NCBI RefSeq assembly: GCF_004123905.1
Contig: NZ_MZXW01000054.1
Coordinates: 62,001-126,000, forward strand
Reading direction: 5' to 3'
Origin: Bradyrhizobium betae
Lineage (GTDB): Bacteria; Pseudomonadota; Alphaproteobacteria; Rhizobiales; Xanthobacteraceae
Length of the DNA: 64,000 nucleotides
Shown: piece after piece, positions 41,928-50,837 of the stretch
Layout: every line of letters begins with the position of its first letter
How positions within the stretch are numbered: position 1 is the stretch's first letter
The notes under the pieces: generated by a model
What the model was told of the DNA's origin: nothing
Seen by the model: the letters and a program-made list of their open reading frames with translations, nothing else
Databases searched by the model: none
Made by a program: the position numbers and the translations under genes

Positions 41928-42140
41928 CTAAAGTGTAGCGTCACCGTAATGGAGCCGTGGCTCGAAATCAGACAGCCGCACGTCGTCAGGCCAGCGATCG
42001 GCGTCCAGTGCAACATGGTCGCCACAATGGTAATAGGTCAGGACGCCGCCCACGCCCATCTCGCGCATTTCGCCGAAGGTGATCTTAATCGGCCGGCCAT
42101 CGGCGGGCGTAGGCCTGTTGCGGCGGGCGGGGTGAGACAT
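41928..42140 (-). pseudogene. Small rhizobial protein, C-terminally truncated
   Basis: A 70-residue frame starting MSHPARRNRPTPADGRPIKI and containing MREMGVGGVLTYYHCGDHVA and RWPDDVRLSDFEPR. I know this as a widespread rhizobial protein type that normally continues with a Cys-containing C-terminus (of the CGKRGADVRP kind). Here the frame leaves the pattern after EPR and stops seven residues later, so the zinc-ribbon-like end is lost. Its counterpart in copy A is reduced to 20 codons. Confidence 0.55.
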
Positions 42141-42211
42141 GGCGCCATCGAAGCGCGGCGCCGCCGAGAGTCAAATTATCAATCCCTGGGCCCCGGAACG
42201 CGCGTGAGCTA

Positions 42212-42832
42212 TTACGCGTCGTGGGTGTGGAAATTGCGCTCGCCAACGCCGCCGCTACTTCTCGGAGCAATCCTGATACCTGCGCCGCCACTGGGTCCAC
42301 CATTGTTCACGAAAAGGCTGTTTGAAATGACGACTCGTGCGATTCCGCTGCTTGTAACGACTTCGAGGCCGCTCAGAGCGCCGGAACTGACACGTGCGTG
42401 GCCTACCTTGACATCGTCAAGGATCAAGGTGCATGGCGATTCTACGTAGATTCCTTGGTAAGCACCATTGGTTGTGGGAGTCATATCGATATCCAGGCCC
42501 CGAAGCACCACAGTGTCGGTTTGGTTTGTTTCAATGTTAATGCCCGGAAAGCCCGGCCCCGCAGTTACTTGCGCGTGAACACCCTTGCAATCGATCGTAA
42601 TGGATTTGTTGATCGTTACCCCTCCGCACAAGCCAGAAGTTAGACAGCTCACCTCGCCGCCGGCGTTGGTCTTGCTGACCGCGACAACAAACGATGCGCA
42701 CGGAGCGGTGTCCGTGCACGGCGAGCCGTCGTTACCTTGGGCGGATACCCAACTGTGATAATTTTGGGCTTGAGCAAAAGCGGCATAGCCGTTGAGGGTC
42801 AACAAAGCGAACATAAAAAGAAGAAGGCGCAC
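42212..42832 (-). pseudogene. Exported beta-helix-type protein, probably 3'-truncated
   Basis: A 206-residue frame with a signal peptide (FMFALLTLNGYAAFAQA) and a beginning typical of a Bradyrhizobium parallel-beta-helix family (YHSWVSAQGNDGSPC, then GGEVSCLTSGLCGGVTINKS, DTVVLRGLDIDMTPTTNG). Members I remember run 300 residues or more; here the sequence breaks off after SNSLFVNNGGPSGGAG. The frame ends 31 bp short of the edge of duplication copy B at 42180, so truncation by the rearrangement is likely. The start is a GTG at 42832; an ATG at 42814 is also possible. Confidence 0.5.
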
Positions 42833-43153
42833 TACAATTCTTCGATGTTAGAGTCGAGTTCATCGAACAATAGATTACATACGTAGGCGCCAACAAAAAT
42901 TCAGGCAACTTCCAAAGGAAGCTGAACGCATCGGACTTTCGATTGATGGTAGAGCCGAGGGCCACGAATGTGATCGTCGATCTCGCCAGCCCTTGGAGGC
43001 GGGGAACGGTGCGCTAGGCGACTTCGGAATAGTCGCATTATGCCCCTGTTTTGCCCGACGTGTCAAATCGGCCATGCCGGACGCAAAAGCTGTGGATTCG
43101 CAGCGCCTCGGCTACTGTGCACGGGGTTGTTTCAAACATTTTACGGCCCGGCC
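42833..43153. other. 321-bp intergenic region, nothing supported
   Basis: This lies between the beta-helix remnant and the hydrolase gene. It is A/T-richer near 42850-42910. I find no gene with a plausible ribosome binding site and no convincing hairpin. Confidence 0.4.
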
Positions 43154-44668
43154 TCACTGATACTTCCAATACGTCGAAGCCAGCGGCGGCTCCGGGAACT
43201 TCCGCACCTGGGACAGGCGCGGCAGCTTCATCCCGTTGATGAGGAGCAACTTGATATCGTCCATGACGGCGCGGTTGGTCGCGAACACCGTATGGTTCAA
43301 TCCCAAGATCTCGTCACCGATCGCGGTCACGTCGATCGTATCCAGGTTGGGGAGGAGAACGGGTCCGGTGGCGAACACCATCCCGGCTCTTGGGAAATCG
43401 TTCAGCTCGGCCGATGCGATCAGGGCCTTATCGGCGGACGATGCGTACAGCGTTGCCCCATCAACAATCTTCCTCGCCAGGGGAAACTGGATCATGAACT
43501 TGTCGCGGGCAACGTCGGGCGCGGCCATGACCAACTGCCGCACCCTGACCGGATTGGACCGCTGCGCCAGTTGATCCAGCGCCGGCAGCACGACGCGGTT
43601 TCCCATGCTGTGGACGATGATGTCGATGTGCTCGATCCCGCTGTCGTGCAGCGTGGTCAGCAGCTCGGCAAATTCGGCTTGCGCGATGTCGGCGCTGTCC
43701 TGGTCGTAATTGTAGTCGCGCACTTTTCCCTTCGAGCTCCAGGAGAACAGCACCGACACGCCTTGATATTGCAGGTCCCAGACGATCTGCGCGTTTCGAT
43801 AGAGCGCGTCCTCGAACCCCGTATTGAAGCCGTGCACGAAAACGAGGGCGCGATTCTGCGATTGGTCGGCCTGCCTTTTGACCAGCTCCTTCCAGTCGTC
43901 GTACGACGTCGCCGCGAGCCGCTTGATCGAGAAGTGCTTGGTTTCATCGGTGGCCGATTTGTAGTCGATCCCCAGGAAGTGCCACTCGGACGGAAGCTCG
44001 ATCTGGCCCGGCTCATGATCTTCCGGAATACGGATGCCGGCAACGCCATAGCTCAAGATGCCCGATCGCGGCGCGTCGGTATCAAGCGTCGAGACGTTGT
44101 TCGTGATCTTGATGTTGCGATCCGTCGCAAAGAAGAACTCGACCAGCCGGGCATCCCGATTGCAGGAACTCGGCTGCAACTCACAGGACTGCACCACCGT
44201 TCGGTTCGGACCGCTACTCGAATATCCGTGGTGAGAGCGACCACCGTCTTTCTTCGTAGACGTCGCCTGCGTCCTGGTGCCGTAAACATCGGCGCGCGTC
44301 ATCTCGGCGGCCAGAATCCTGCTGCCATCCTGGATACTGAAGCTCCAGGAGGAGACGCCGTCGGCATGCCGCACTCCCGCTTCGACGATGGTTTGTTTGG
44401 AGAGAGGCCGCTCGTCGTCGATCTTGACGTCAGTCACTGGTCCCAATCGTGAAAGGATCGCGTATTTGGGCTGAGCGTCGGGCCGGTAGCCTTGCGCCGT
44501 CGTCGACTTCACCTTCGCAAGGTCCGACGTTCGGAGGCCCTCGACGAAATTGGAGATGTTCTGCTCCAACGCAGTCTGATCTGCACTCGTGGCGGCATAG
44601 AGCGCGCCTGATTGAAGCGTGAACAGGAGCAACCAGGACAGGGACGCGATGAAATGCGAAATTCTCAT
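43154..44668 (-). CDS. Exported alpha/beta hydrolase (DUF900-type esterase)
   Basis: A 504-residue protein from the ATG at 44668 (GAGGT upstream), with a signal peptide MRISHFIASLSWLLLFTLQS ending near LYA. The C-terminal about 260 residues are a DUF900-like hydrolase: LVFVHGFNTGFEDALYR forms the oxyanion region and the nucleophile Ser lies in HSMGNRVVLPAL. The N-terminal about 180 residues are unassigned. Its place, divergent from the tyrosinase/LodA operon and sharing 209 bp of promoter region, hints at joint regulation. The substrate is unknown; it may be an envelope esterase or lipase. Confidence 0.75.
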   Translation of the reverse strand: MRISHFIASLSWLLLFTLQSGALYAATSADQTALEQNISNFVEGLRTSDLAKVKSTTAQGYRPDAQPKYAILSRLGPVTDVKIDDERPLSKQTIVEAGVRHADGVSSWSFSIQDGSRILAAEMTRADVYGTRTQATSTKKDGGRSHHGYSSSGPNRTVVQSCELQPSSCNRDARLVEFFFATDRNIKITNNVSTLDTDAPRSGILSYGVAGIRIPEDHEPGQIELPSEWHFLGIDYKSATDETKHFSIKRLAATSYDDWKELVKRQADQSQNRALVFVHGFNTGFEDALYRNAQIVWDLQYQGVSVLFSWSSKGKVRDYNYDQDSADIAQAEFAELLTTLHDSGIEHIDIIVHSMGNRVVLPALDQLAQRSNPVRVRQLVMAAPDVARDKFMIQFPLARKIVDGATLYASSADKALIASAELNDFPRAGMVFATGPVLLPNLDTIDVTAIGDEILGLNHTVFATNRAVMDDIKLLLINGMKLPRLSQVRKFPEPPLASTYWKYQ

Positions 44669-44877
44669 GAAGTGACCTCTGTCTCTGCAATCTGGTCCGC
44701 GCTCTTTCCATCCGGCAGGGAACGCGTCCTTGAACGGCGGGCGTATGAAATAGATCACGCAACCCGAGAAATAATTTCCGGTCGCGCAGGCGCGAAGGTG
44801 CGTGTTTAGATGACATCACCCCAAAGTTGTGGTTAGTTTCCCGGCGCCTTCTCCGTCTTGCATGCCCGGGGGCTGGA
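44669..44877. promoter_or_regulatory. Divergent promoter region of the hydrolase and oxidase operons
   Basis: These 209 bp separate the two start codons. The section 44740-44820 is A/T-richer than its surroundings and presumably contains both promoters. No clear symmetric operator was found by eye. Confidence 0.4.
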
Positions 44878-46986
44878 ATGGACACCGAAGCACTGACCGT
44901 CGCTTATGCGCGTGTGAAGGCGATCCTGGATGAAGCCGCTGGCGACAGCACCGCAGACTATGGCGGTGCGGGCCGCTTCTGGGACAAGGGCGCGTCGGCG
45001 CTGGAGACGGCCGAGATCTTCGGCATCAAGATGGTCGCGCCACCGCCGGAGGGCCACGCCTGCTGCATTCCGCCGCACGCGCGCAGTGACGCATCCGGTC
45101 TGATCAAGGGATTGCGCGGCGAAGCGCCGTTCGATGGCGGCCGCTTCCCGGCGCTGCCATGGGGCGGGCACGCGGTTGCGCCTGCCGATATCGATCGCAT
45201 CGCCGACTGGATCGATGCCGGCTGCCCGGACGATGCGACGAGCGTCGCGGTGGAACTCGCGCCCGGCAAGCCGGCGAAGACCGCGACCGTGAAAGTCAGC
45301 GAGATCGCCGAATTTGCCGAGGCGGCCGACGGCTATTCACCGGCCGCTGGGATCGGCGAACCCAGGCGGCGCATGAACATCGACTGCATGAGCGAGCTGC
45401 AGCTCGAGCGCCTGCGCCGTGGTTTCCGCCAGCTCTATTCGCTCAATCGCTGGCCCGAGGATCGGCGCAGCTACAACAACCAGGCGCTGGTCCATCAAAA
45501 CCACTGCCAGCACGGCTGGGAGCGCTTCCTGCCCTGGCACCGCGCCTATCTCTACGAGTTTGAGCAGAACCTCCAGGATTTCGAGCCCGGGCTGATGCTG
45601 CCGTACTGGGACTTCACCATGCCGGAATATAAACCGGAGGATCCCGCGAACGGCTGCATCATCCCGACCTCGATGAAGGCCTATCTCACCGAGGAGGCGG
45701 CCGAGACGCTGGTGGCCGCGCTCGATCCCGCGCCGACAGCGGCGCAGAAGAAGGCGATCCTGGCGCTCGCGCAGGACCGCGTCACCTTTGCCTCGCAGCA
45801 CGGCTTCTTCTGCACCATCATCGGCAAGATCGGCTACACGGCCGTCACGCCCGATCCCAAAAACGCCAACCGCCAGCGCTTCATCGACGCGCTGCTGATG
45901 TCGAACTCGCTCTGGTATCCGCTGCGCTATCCGGCCGAATATGCCGGCGGCGGCACGATCAACGAGGTCATCAACTATCACTACCCCTCGGCCGACGACA
46001 TCGCCCAGATCCTGAGCCTCAACAATTTCCGCGATTTCGGCGGCGGCAGCATCTACGACGCGGCGTTCGGCTTTCTCGACCAGAATCCGCACAACACCAT
46101 GCACATCTGGACCGGCGGCCAGAATCCCGATGCTGGGCAGGCGACCTATGTCTGCAAGGACGGTCCAACCGCGACGGGAGCGACGCCACAGCCGGGCGCC
46201 GCGACCGAGCGTGTGCGTGCGCTCGCGAACCGCCGCAACGATGCGGCTCAGGTCGGGGGCCGCCGCTTTCATGCCCGCTCGGACCTTTATTCGCAGCCGG
46301 GCCTTGGCGACATGTTCAGCAATCTGACCGCGTCCTACGACCCGGTGTTCTGGCCGATCCACGTCAACATCGATCGCATCTGGTGGGAGTGGCAGAAGCT
46401 CAACCCGAATGCGCTACCGGCCGATCTGGAGTCCGTGCTGTCGCCGTGGAACTACACCATCCGCGACACGCTCGATATCGCGCCGTTCGGCTACGAATAC
46501 GTTCGCAGCTCGCATTTCATGCCGGTTGGACTTGAGGCGCCGGTCAGTCGCTTCGTGTCGCAACCGATCACGGTGCCGCAGGGCGCACGCAGCTTCAAAC
46601 GCGCGGAGATCCGCCTGCACCAGGTGCCGCAATTGATGCGCTCCTGCTTCGTGCGCGCCTTCCTGAACGAGCCCGGCGCGGACGCCTCGACGCCGATCAG
46701 GGGCAACCCGCATTACGCTGGCTACATCTCGATCTTCGGACACGGCGCCTGCTACGGCGGTCCCGGTCATTGTGATAGCCCGCCCCCCCAGCCGCGGCGC
46801 TTCGATCAGCGCGGGCGCAGCCACAACACGCCGCGCAACCACCGGATCGATGTCACCGCAGTCGCGAAGCAGGCGCTCAAGAAGAAGGGGCCCTTGCAGA
46901 TCACGCTGGTGGTGATCGGCGGTGACTACCAGGAGGAGAGAGAGCTTCTGAAGCTGGAAGGCGTGTCGATCAATTTCCTGGATTGA
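44878..46986 (+). CDS. Tyrosinase-family copper oxidase with N-terminal extension
   Basis: A 702-residue protein. The central domain has both type 3 copper sites. CuA is HCQHGWERFLPWHRAYLYEF (His209/212 and His221; Cys210 could form a thioether link). CuB has HNTMH (His405, His409) and DPVFWPIHVNIDRIWW (His495). Such enzymes oxidise phenols to catechols and o-quinones. The first about 130 residues are an extra domain with GHACCIPPHARSD and WIDAGCPDD, which recalls a cytochrome c-like domain but lacks CxxCH. The C-terminal about 170 residues resemble the beta-sandwich cap of plant and fungal tyrosinases. No signal peptide is seen. It is first in the operon, 47 bases before the LodA-like gene; the start at 44878 has only a weak ribosome binding site. 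Confidence 0.85.
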   Translation: MDTEALTVAYARVKAILDEAAGDSTADYGGAGRFWDKGASALETAEIFGIKMVAPPPEGHACCIPPHARSDASGLIKGLRGEAPFDGGRFPALPWGGHAVAPADIDRIADWIDAGCPDDATSVAVELAPGKPAKTATVKVSEIAEFAEAADGYSPAAGIGEPRRRMNIDCMSELQLERLRRGFRQLYSLNRWPEDRRSYNNQALVHQNHCQHGWERFLPWHRAYLYEFEQNLQDFEPGLMLPYWDFTMPEYKPEDPANGCIIPTSMKAYLTEEAAETLVAALDPAPTAAQKKAILALAQDRVTFASQHGFFCTIIGKIGYTAVTPDPKNANRQRFIDALLMSNSLWYPLRYPAEYAGGGTINEVINYHYPSADDIAQILSLNNFRDFGGGSIYDAAFGFLDQNPHNTMHIWTGGQNPDAGQATYVCKDGPTATGATPQPGAATERVRALANRRNDAAQVGGRRFHARSDLYSQPGLGDMFSNLTASYDPVFWPIHVNIDRIWWEWQKLNPNALPADLESVLSPWNYTIRDTLDIAPFGYEYVRSSHFMPVGLEAPVSRFVSQPITVPQGARSFKRAEIRLHQVPQLMRSCFVRAFLNEPGADASTPIRGNPHYAGYISIFGHGACYGGPGHCDSPPPQPRRFDQRGRSHNTPRNHRIDVTAVAKQALKKKGPLQITLVVIGGDYQEERELLKLEGVSINFLD

Positions 46987-47033
46987 GCAATTTCCTGGCA
47001 AGTTTCCTGGATTGAGAAGGTGGCGGGGAAGTC

Positions 47034-49346
47034 ATGGCGACGTATCGAATCCATCCGGGCATCGGCATCGCGCGCCTGGGCAACAGCGACAGCGAATTCT
47101 ACCTTGCGCCGGAGACGCCGGCGGCGCTGCCGCTCGCCTGCGACAGCTTTGGCAATCCCTTGCACGGCGCGGACGGCGTCATGCCGGTTCCGATCAAGAC
47201 GTTCAAGGATGCGCAGGGCCGCGTGAAGCGTCAGGCCGCGCGCTTCCAGATCTTCGTCTATGACGATGAGTCCCCGGAAGGCCGGCCACTGGCGCTCGGC
47301 GATGACGTCGAGGGCGGCGGCAATCACGGTGTGCTGGTCGACATCCAGTGGCGCGTCTATGTGGCCAACAAGAAGGCCTCCTGGTATCCGTTCACCGAGC
47401 TAAAGGGCGAGCATGGGTACGCCCCCGGCAGTGCGCGCCGCAATGCCGACGTCACTGGCCAGGACCGCGACCTCCTCATTATCGATCCCGGTCCGCGCAG
47501 CGTGAACGCGACCACTAGCCGCCGCGCGCATTTCGACCGCTCCGGCGGCCCCGGCGGCTATGCCACCACGTTTCCGCCGAAGGGGCTCCAGCCGTTCGAC
47601 ATCGACACGCTCGGCGAGATGATGACCGACAACAAGGGCCGGCTCGTTGTGCTCGGCGGTCACGGCAATTCGGGCATGGACGTCAGCGGCAGCTTTGGTC
47701 CCAAGATCGAGGACTACGCCAACACCGATGGCTGGTACGACGACATCTCCGATGGGCCGGTGATGGCGCGGTTGATCATGTATTCAAAGCAGGTCAGCCA
47801 GACCCGCTATATCGACGTCGAGTTTCCGGCATGGGTGGTGGTTGGCTATCCGCGCTTCGCGCCGCAGATCCTCGACATGATCACAATGGACGAGGTGCTG
47901 TACGACCTCTATGTGCGCCAGTTCGCTACCGACACTGGCGTCTACGGCATCCTCGGCACCTACGACGATCCGCAGCAGATCCCGTTTCGGGACGAGGCGG
48001 CACTGCGTCACTGGCAGGCCGGACGGCTGGCGTGGAATCGCAACTACCGACCCTGGTTCTATCGCGACATCTGGCCGATCCTGTTCCGGCCGGATGAGTT
48101 TCGGTATCTGAACGACATCCTTCAGCAATCGAACTATCCGCACGACCAGGCGCAGCGCGGTACGTTCGATCCCAACAAGCTCTCGCAGACACCGAAGCGC
48201 GCGACGCGGCCGATTGAGACGGAGACGCCGTCGGAAGCGCCGCTGCGCGATGCCAGCCAGGGCGAGGCGGTCATGGCGGTGGCGCAGGTCGCAGGTCCGA
48301 CCCACCATGCCAAGGCCGACGATCCCTACGGTCCGATGCGCCGTTTCCTGTTCGACCTGTTGCGGCGCGCGGGCGAGGCGAACGCGTTCCAGGTTCAGGA
48401 CCGCGCATCGTCGCGCGTCCATTCGCTGCCGCTGATGCCGCTGCTCTGCGGCGACAATCCGCTGACCAACGAGACGCCGTCGAAATTCCTTCATCTCACC
48501 GAGTACCAGCTCTTCGTTCTCGGCCAGTGGGCCCGCGGCTGGTTCATCAACGAGAAGGAGGAGGGATGGCTGCCCAAGGCCTATTCACCCTTCGAGCCTT
48601 ACCCGAAGACGCCGCCGAAGACCGGCCGCGAGCTCGACCGCGGCGTGCTCAGCAATGTGCTGGGCGGCGCATTTTGTCCGGGCGGCGAGCTCGGCTGGGT
48701 GATGCGCAACCCTTCGATCTACTGGGCGCCGTATCGCGTCAACGCCGATCGCAGCGTCTCGGATTTTCTCCAGAGCGCCGCCCAGGCCAATCAGTCCGGA
48801 GGCAGCGTGATCGCCGACCCGACCTTCAATGTCGAGTCGCCGCTCGCCCAGGACAACGATTTCGAGACCGGCCTGCAGCCGGGCGACCTCACCAAGTACA
48901 TGGGCCTGCCCTGGCAGTCCGATTTCAACGAATGCACCACGCAGCCGATCAACATCACCTACGCCGACTGGAACAACCTTTATCCCGATAGCGACAATGA
49001 TGAGCGGTTGAGCCGCGACGAGAAGACCTGGACCACCCTGTGGTGGCCCGCGCATCGGCCTTTGCAGTCGTTCGAAATCGCGTCCGTCGTCAACGGCCAG
49101 CCGAGCTATGTCTGGACCACCTGGAGCCGCGGCATTCCGCAGATCCCGGTCGGTGATCTCAAGATGGTCACCGATTGGTCCAGGCTCGGCTTCATCGTGC
49201 GCAATCCCTACCAGCCCGGCGCCAAGTCGGCCGACGATCTCACCTACAAATACATCGCGTCGAGCGAACCGCCGATCCCAAAAGCGAGGCATCATGAGCG
49301 ACAATCCATTTGTCGGACATTGGACCTATCGCAGCCTGCTCAATGA
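47034..49346 (+). CDS. LodA/GoxA-family CTQ quinoprotein oxidase
   Basis: A 770-residue protein. The N-terminus (IHPGIGIARLGNSDSEFYLA), LLIIDPGPRSVN and VLGGHGNSGMD are hallmarks of LodA (lysine epsilon-oxidase) and GoxA (glycine oxidase). These enzymes use a cysteine tryptophylquinone made from their own residues. The C-terminal domain has GDLTKYMGLPWQSDFNEC, placing Trp627 as the quinone Trp. The nearest Cys is Cys548 in GGAFCPGGELGW. The enzyme would deaminate an amino acid or amine, giving an oxo product, ammonia and hydrogen peroxide. No signal peptide is seen. Its 3' end overlaps the next gene by 53 bases. The LodB-like maturase is encoded two genes on, as expected. Confidence 0.85.
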   Translation: MATYRIHPGIGIARLGNSDSEFYLAPETPAALPLACDSFGNPLHGADGVMPVPIKTFKDAQGRVKRQAARFQIFVYDDESPEGRPLALGDDVEGGGNHGVLVDIQWRVYVANKKASWYPFTELKGEHGYAPGSARRNADVTGQDRDLLIIDPGPRSVNATTSRRAHFDRSGGPGGYATTFPPKGLQPFDIDTLGEMMTDNKGRLVVLGGHGNSGMDVSGSFGPKIEDYANTDGWYDDISDGPVMARLIMYSKQVSQTRYIDVEFPAWVVVGYPRFAPQILDMITMDEVLYDLYVRQFATDTGVYGILGTYDDPQQIPFRDEAALRHWQAGRLAWNRNYRPWFYRDIWPILFRPDEFRYLNDILQQSNYPHDQAQRGTFDPNKLSQTPKRATRPIETETPSEAPLRDASQGEAVMAVAQVAGPTHHAKADDPYGPMRRFLFDLLRRAGEANAFQVQDRASSRVHSLPLMPLLCGDNPLTNETPSKFLHLTEYQLFVLGQWARGWFINEKEEGWLPKAYSPFEPYPKTPPKTGRELDRGVLSNVLGGAFCPGGELGWVMRNPSIYWAPYRVNADRSVSDFLQSAAQANQSGGSVIADPTFNVESPLAQDNDFETGLQPGDLTKYMGLPWQSDFNECTTQPINITYADWNNLYPDSDNDERLSRDEKTWTTLWWPAHRPLQSFEIASVVNGQPSYVWTTWSRGIPQIPVGDLKMVTDWSRLGFIVRNPYQPGAKSADDLTYKYIASSEPPIPKARHHERQSICRTLDLSQPAQ

Positions 49347-49710
49347 TCCCGACGTCAACACGGACTTCAACAATCTCGAATTCGGCCGCGGCACGATCGA
49401 GATCGTCGCAGCGCCGATGCAACTCCTGGCCGGGACGATCGGCGGCCCGGGCTGGTCGCTCGCTTTGAAGGGATCGCGCGCCTACGGCTCGCCGATGCAG
49501 GTGCGCTTCCAGGGCACCGGCGTGGTCAGCGGCGAGGAGTGGATCTACGACTATTGGGGCGCGCTGGTGCCGGCCTGGCCCAATGGCGTCGACCAGCGCC
49601 CGGCCATCGTCGGCTCGGTGATCCGCACCATCCCGCACAGCGGCGGCTCACCGGGCACCGTGGCGCCGGCCGGCGTGGTGGCGTCCTTCTACGCCGTTCG
49701 GGCCGACTGA
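49294..49710 (+). CDS. 138-residue protein of unknown function in the oxidase operon
   Basis: Starts MSDNPFVGHWTYRSLLNDPD inside the 3' end of the LodA-like gene in another frame. The short Trp/Gly motif at the N-terminus (GHWTYRS) followed by alternating beta-type segments (GRGTIEIVAAP, WSLALKGSRAYG, MQVRFQGTGVV, EWIYDYWGALVP) suggests a small beta-barrel, perhaps lipocalin- or avidin-like; this is inference. There is no signal peptide. It lies between the oxidase and its presumed flavoprotein maturase, so a role in maturation or as a subunit is plausible. Confidence 0.65.
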   Translation: MSDNPFVGHWTYRSLLNDPDVNTDFNNLEFGRGTIEIVAAPMQLLAGTIGGPGWSLALKGSRAYGSPMQVRFQGTGVVSGEEWIYDYWGALVPAWPNGVDQRPAIVGSVIRTIPHSGGSPGTVAPAGVVASFYAVRAD

Positions 49711-49711
49711 C

Positions 49712-50827
49712 TTGGCCGCGTTCGACATCATCATCGCAGGCGCAGGTCCAGCCGGCGCGGCCGCTTCGCGCGCGCTGGCGATGTGCGCGCCGGAGCTTCG
49801 GGTGGCCGTGATCGCGCCGGACGAGCGGCGCGGGCGGGGACGAGGCGAGGTGTTGTCGCCGCTGGTGCAGCCGGTGCTGCGCCAGCTCAGTCTGTGGCCG
49901 GCCTTTCTAGCGCAGGACTTTGCGCCGTCGCATCGGACGCTCACCTCGTGGGATGAGGAAGGCCTGACGTCGAGCGAATTGCTGCTGGAGGCGCGCGGGC
50001 CGTCATGGCGCGTCGACCGGGCCGCGTTCGACGGCTGGATCGCGACGGAGGCCTGCAGAGGGGCCGAGCGCGTCGATGCAAAAGTGTTGCGTCTTGAGCG
50101 CGCGGCGGACGGCTGGTCGGTCGCTTGCGAGGACGGCACCAGCCATTCCGCCCGACTGATCATCGATGCCACGGGCCGCGCCCGCGCGCTCGCCGATCGC
50201 CAGGGTTTTCGGGCGAAAGCGCGGGACCGCCTGATCGCGGCCTATGCGGAGGCGACGACATCAGGACCGGCTGCACCGGAACTGCTTGTCGAGGCCTTTG
50301 AAAATGGCTGGTGGTACACGCTGGCGCTAGGCGAGGGCAGGCGCGCCTTTGCCTGCATGACGGATTCCGATCTCGCCCGCGGCCTCAGATTGAACACGAC
50401 CGATGGCTGGCGCGCGGCGCTGGCGAAGACGCAATTCGTCTCGGCGGTGGCGAGCAGGGTCATCCAGTTCGAGCCGCCACGCCTGATCCCTGCCGGCGGC
50501 CGCACCGCCGCAACGGCGACAGGCTTCCGTTTCCTCTGCGCTGGCGATTGCGCGAGCGCTTTCGATCCGATCTCGGGCCATGGCGTCGTCAAGGCGATGC
50601 GTTCGGGCGTGTTTGCCGCCTATGCCGCCAGCGACTGCCTTGCGCGCGGAGATGCCGCCGCCCTCGGTCGCTACGATTCATGGGTCACACGCGAAGCGGC
50701 GGTCTACACGACGACGCTGGGCGAGCATTACGACAGCGTCTCGCGCTGGGCCGATCGGCCGTTCTGGCAGCGCCGGCGCGCCGGCATGTCATCGAGCAAT
50801 TCTTTGAGCAGTCTCTCCGAACAATAG
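49712..50827 (+). CDS. LodB-like FAD-dependent oxidoreductase (quinone cofactor maturation)
   Basis: A 371-residue flavoprotein. The FAD-binding motif is IIIAGAGPAGAAASRAL at the N-terminus, and a second flavin-contact stretch is LCAGDCASAFDPISGHGVV near residue 275, as in tryptophan-halogenase/geranylgeranyl-reductase-like oxidases. LodB and GoxB proteins of this type are required to build the cysteine tryptophylquinone of their partner oxidase. The neighbouring LodA-like gene makes that role likely. The start appears to be a TTG at 49712, one base after the previous stop, so it depends on translational coupling. The gene is 10 bases ahead of the multicopper oxidase gene. Confidence 0.82.
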   Translation: MAAFDIIIAGAGPAGAAASRALAMCAPELRVAVIAPDERRGRGRGEVLSPLVQPVLRQLSLWPAFLAQDFAPSHRTLTSWDEEGLTSSELLLEARGPSWRVDRAAFDGWIATEACRGAERVDAKVLRLERAADGWSVACEDGTSHSARLIIDATGRARALADRQGFRAKARDRLIAAYAEATTSGPAAPELLVEAFENGWWYTLALGEGRRAFACMTDSDLARGLRLNTTDGWRAALAKTQFVSAVASRVIQFEPPRLIPAGGRTAATATGFRFLCAGDCASAFDPISGHGVVKAMRSGVFAAYAASDCLARGDAAALGRYDSWVTREAAVYTTTLGEHYDSVSRWADRPFWQRRRAGMSSSNSLSSLSEQ

Positions 50828-50837
50828 GGCGGACACC

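Larger units (their letters stand above)
41026..42180. repeat. Segmental duplication, copy B
   Basis: This is the second copy of the segment at 38242-39240, longer in the 3' flank because it keeps most of the small leftward gene at 41928-42140. The right edge GAGTCAAATTATC matches copy A exactly, after which the sequences are unrelated. Confidence 0.85.

Noticed and set aside
42085..42303. A 72-codon leftward frame across the right edge of duplication copy B
   Set aside because: It spans the junction between unrelated sequences and overlaps two better-supported frames.
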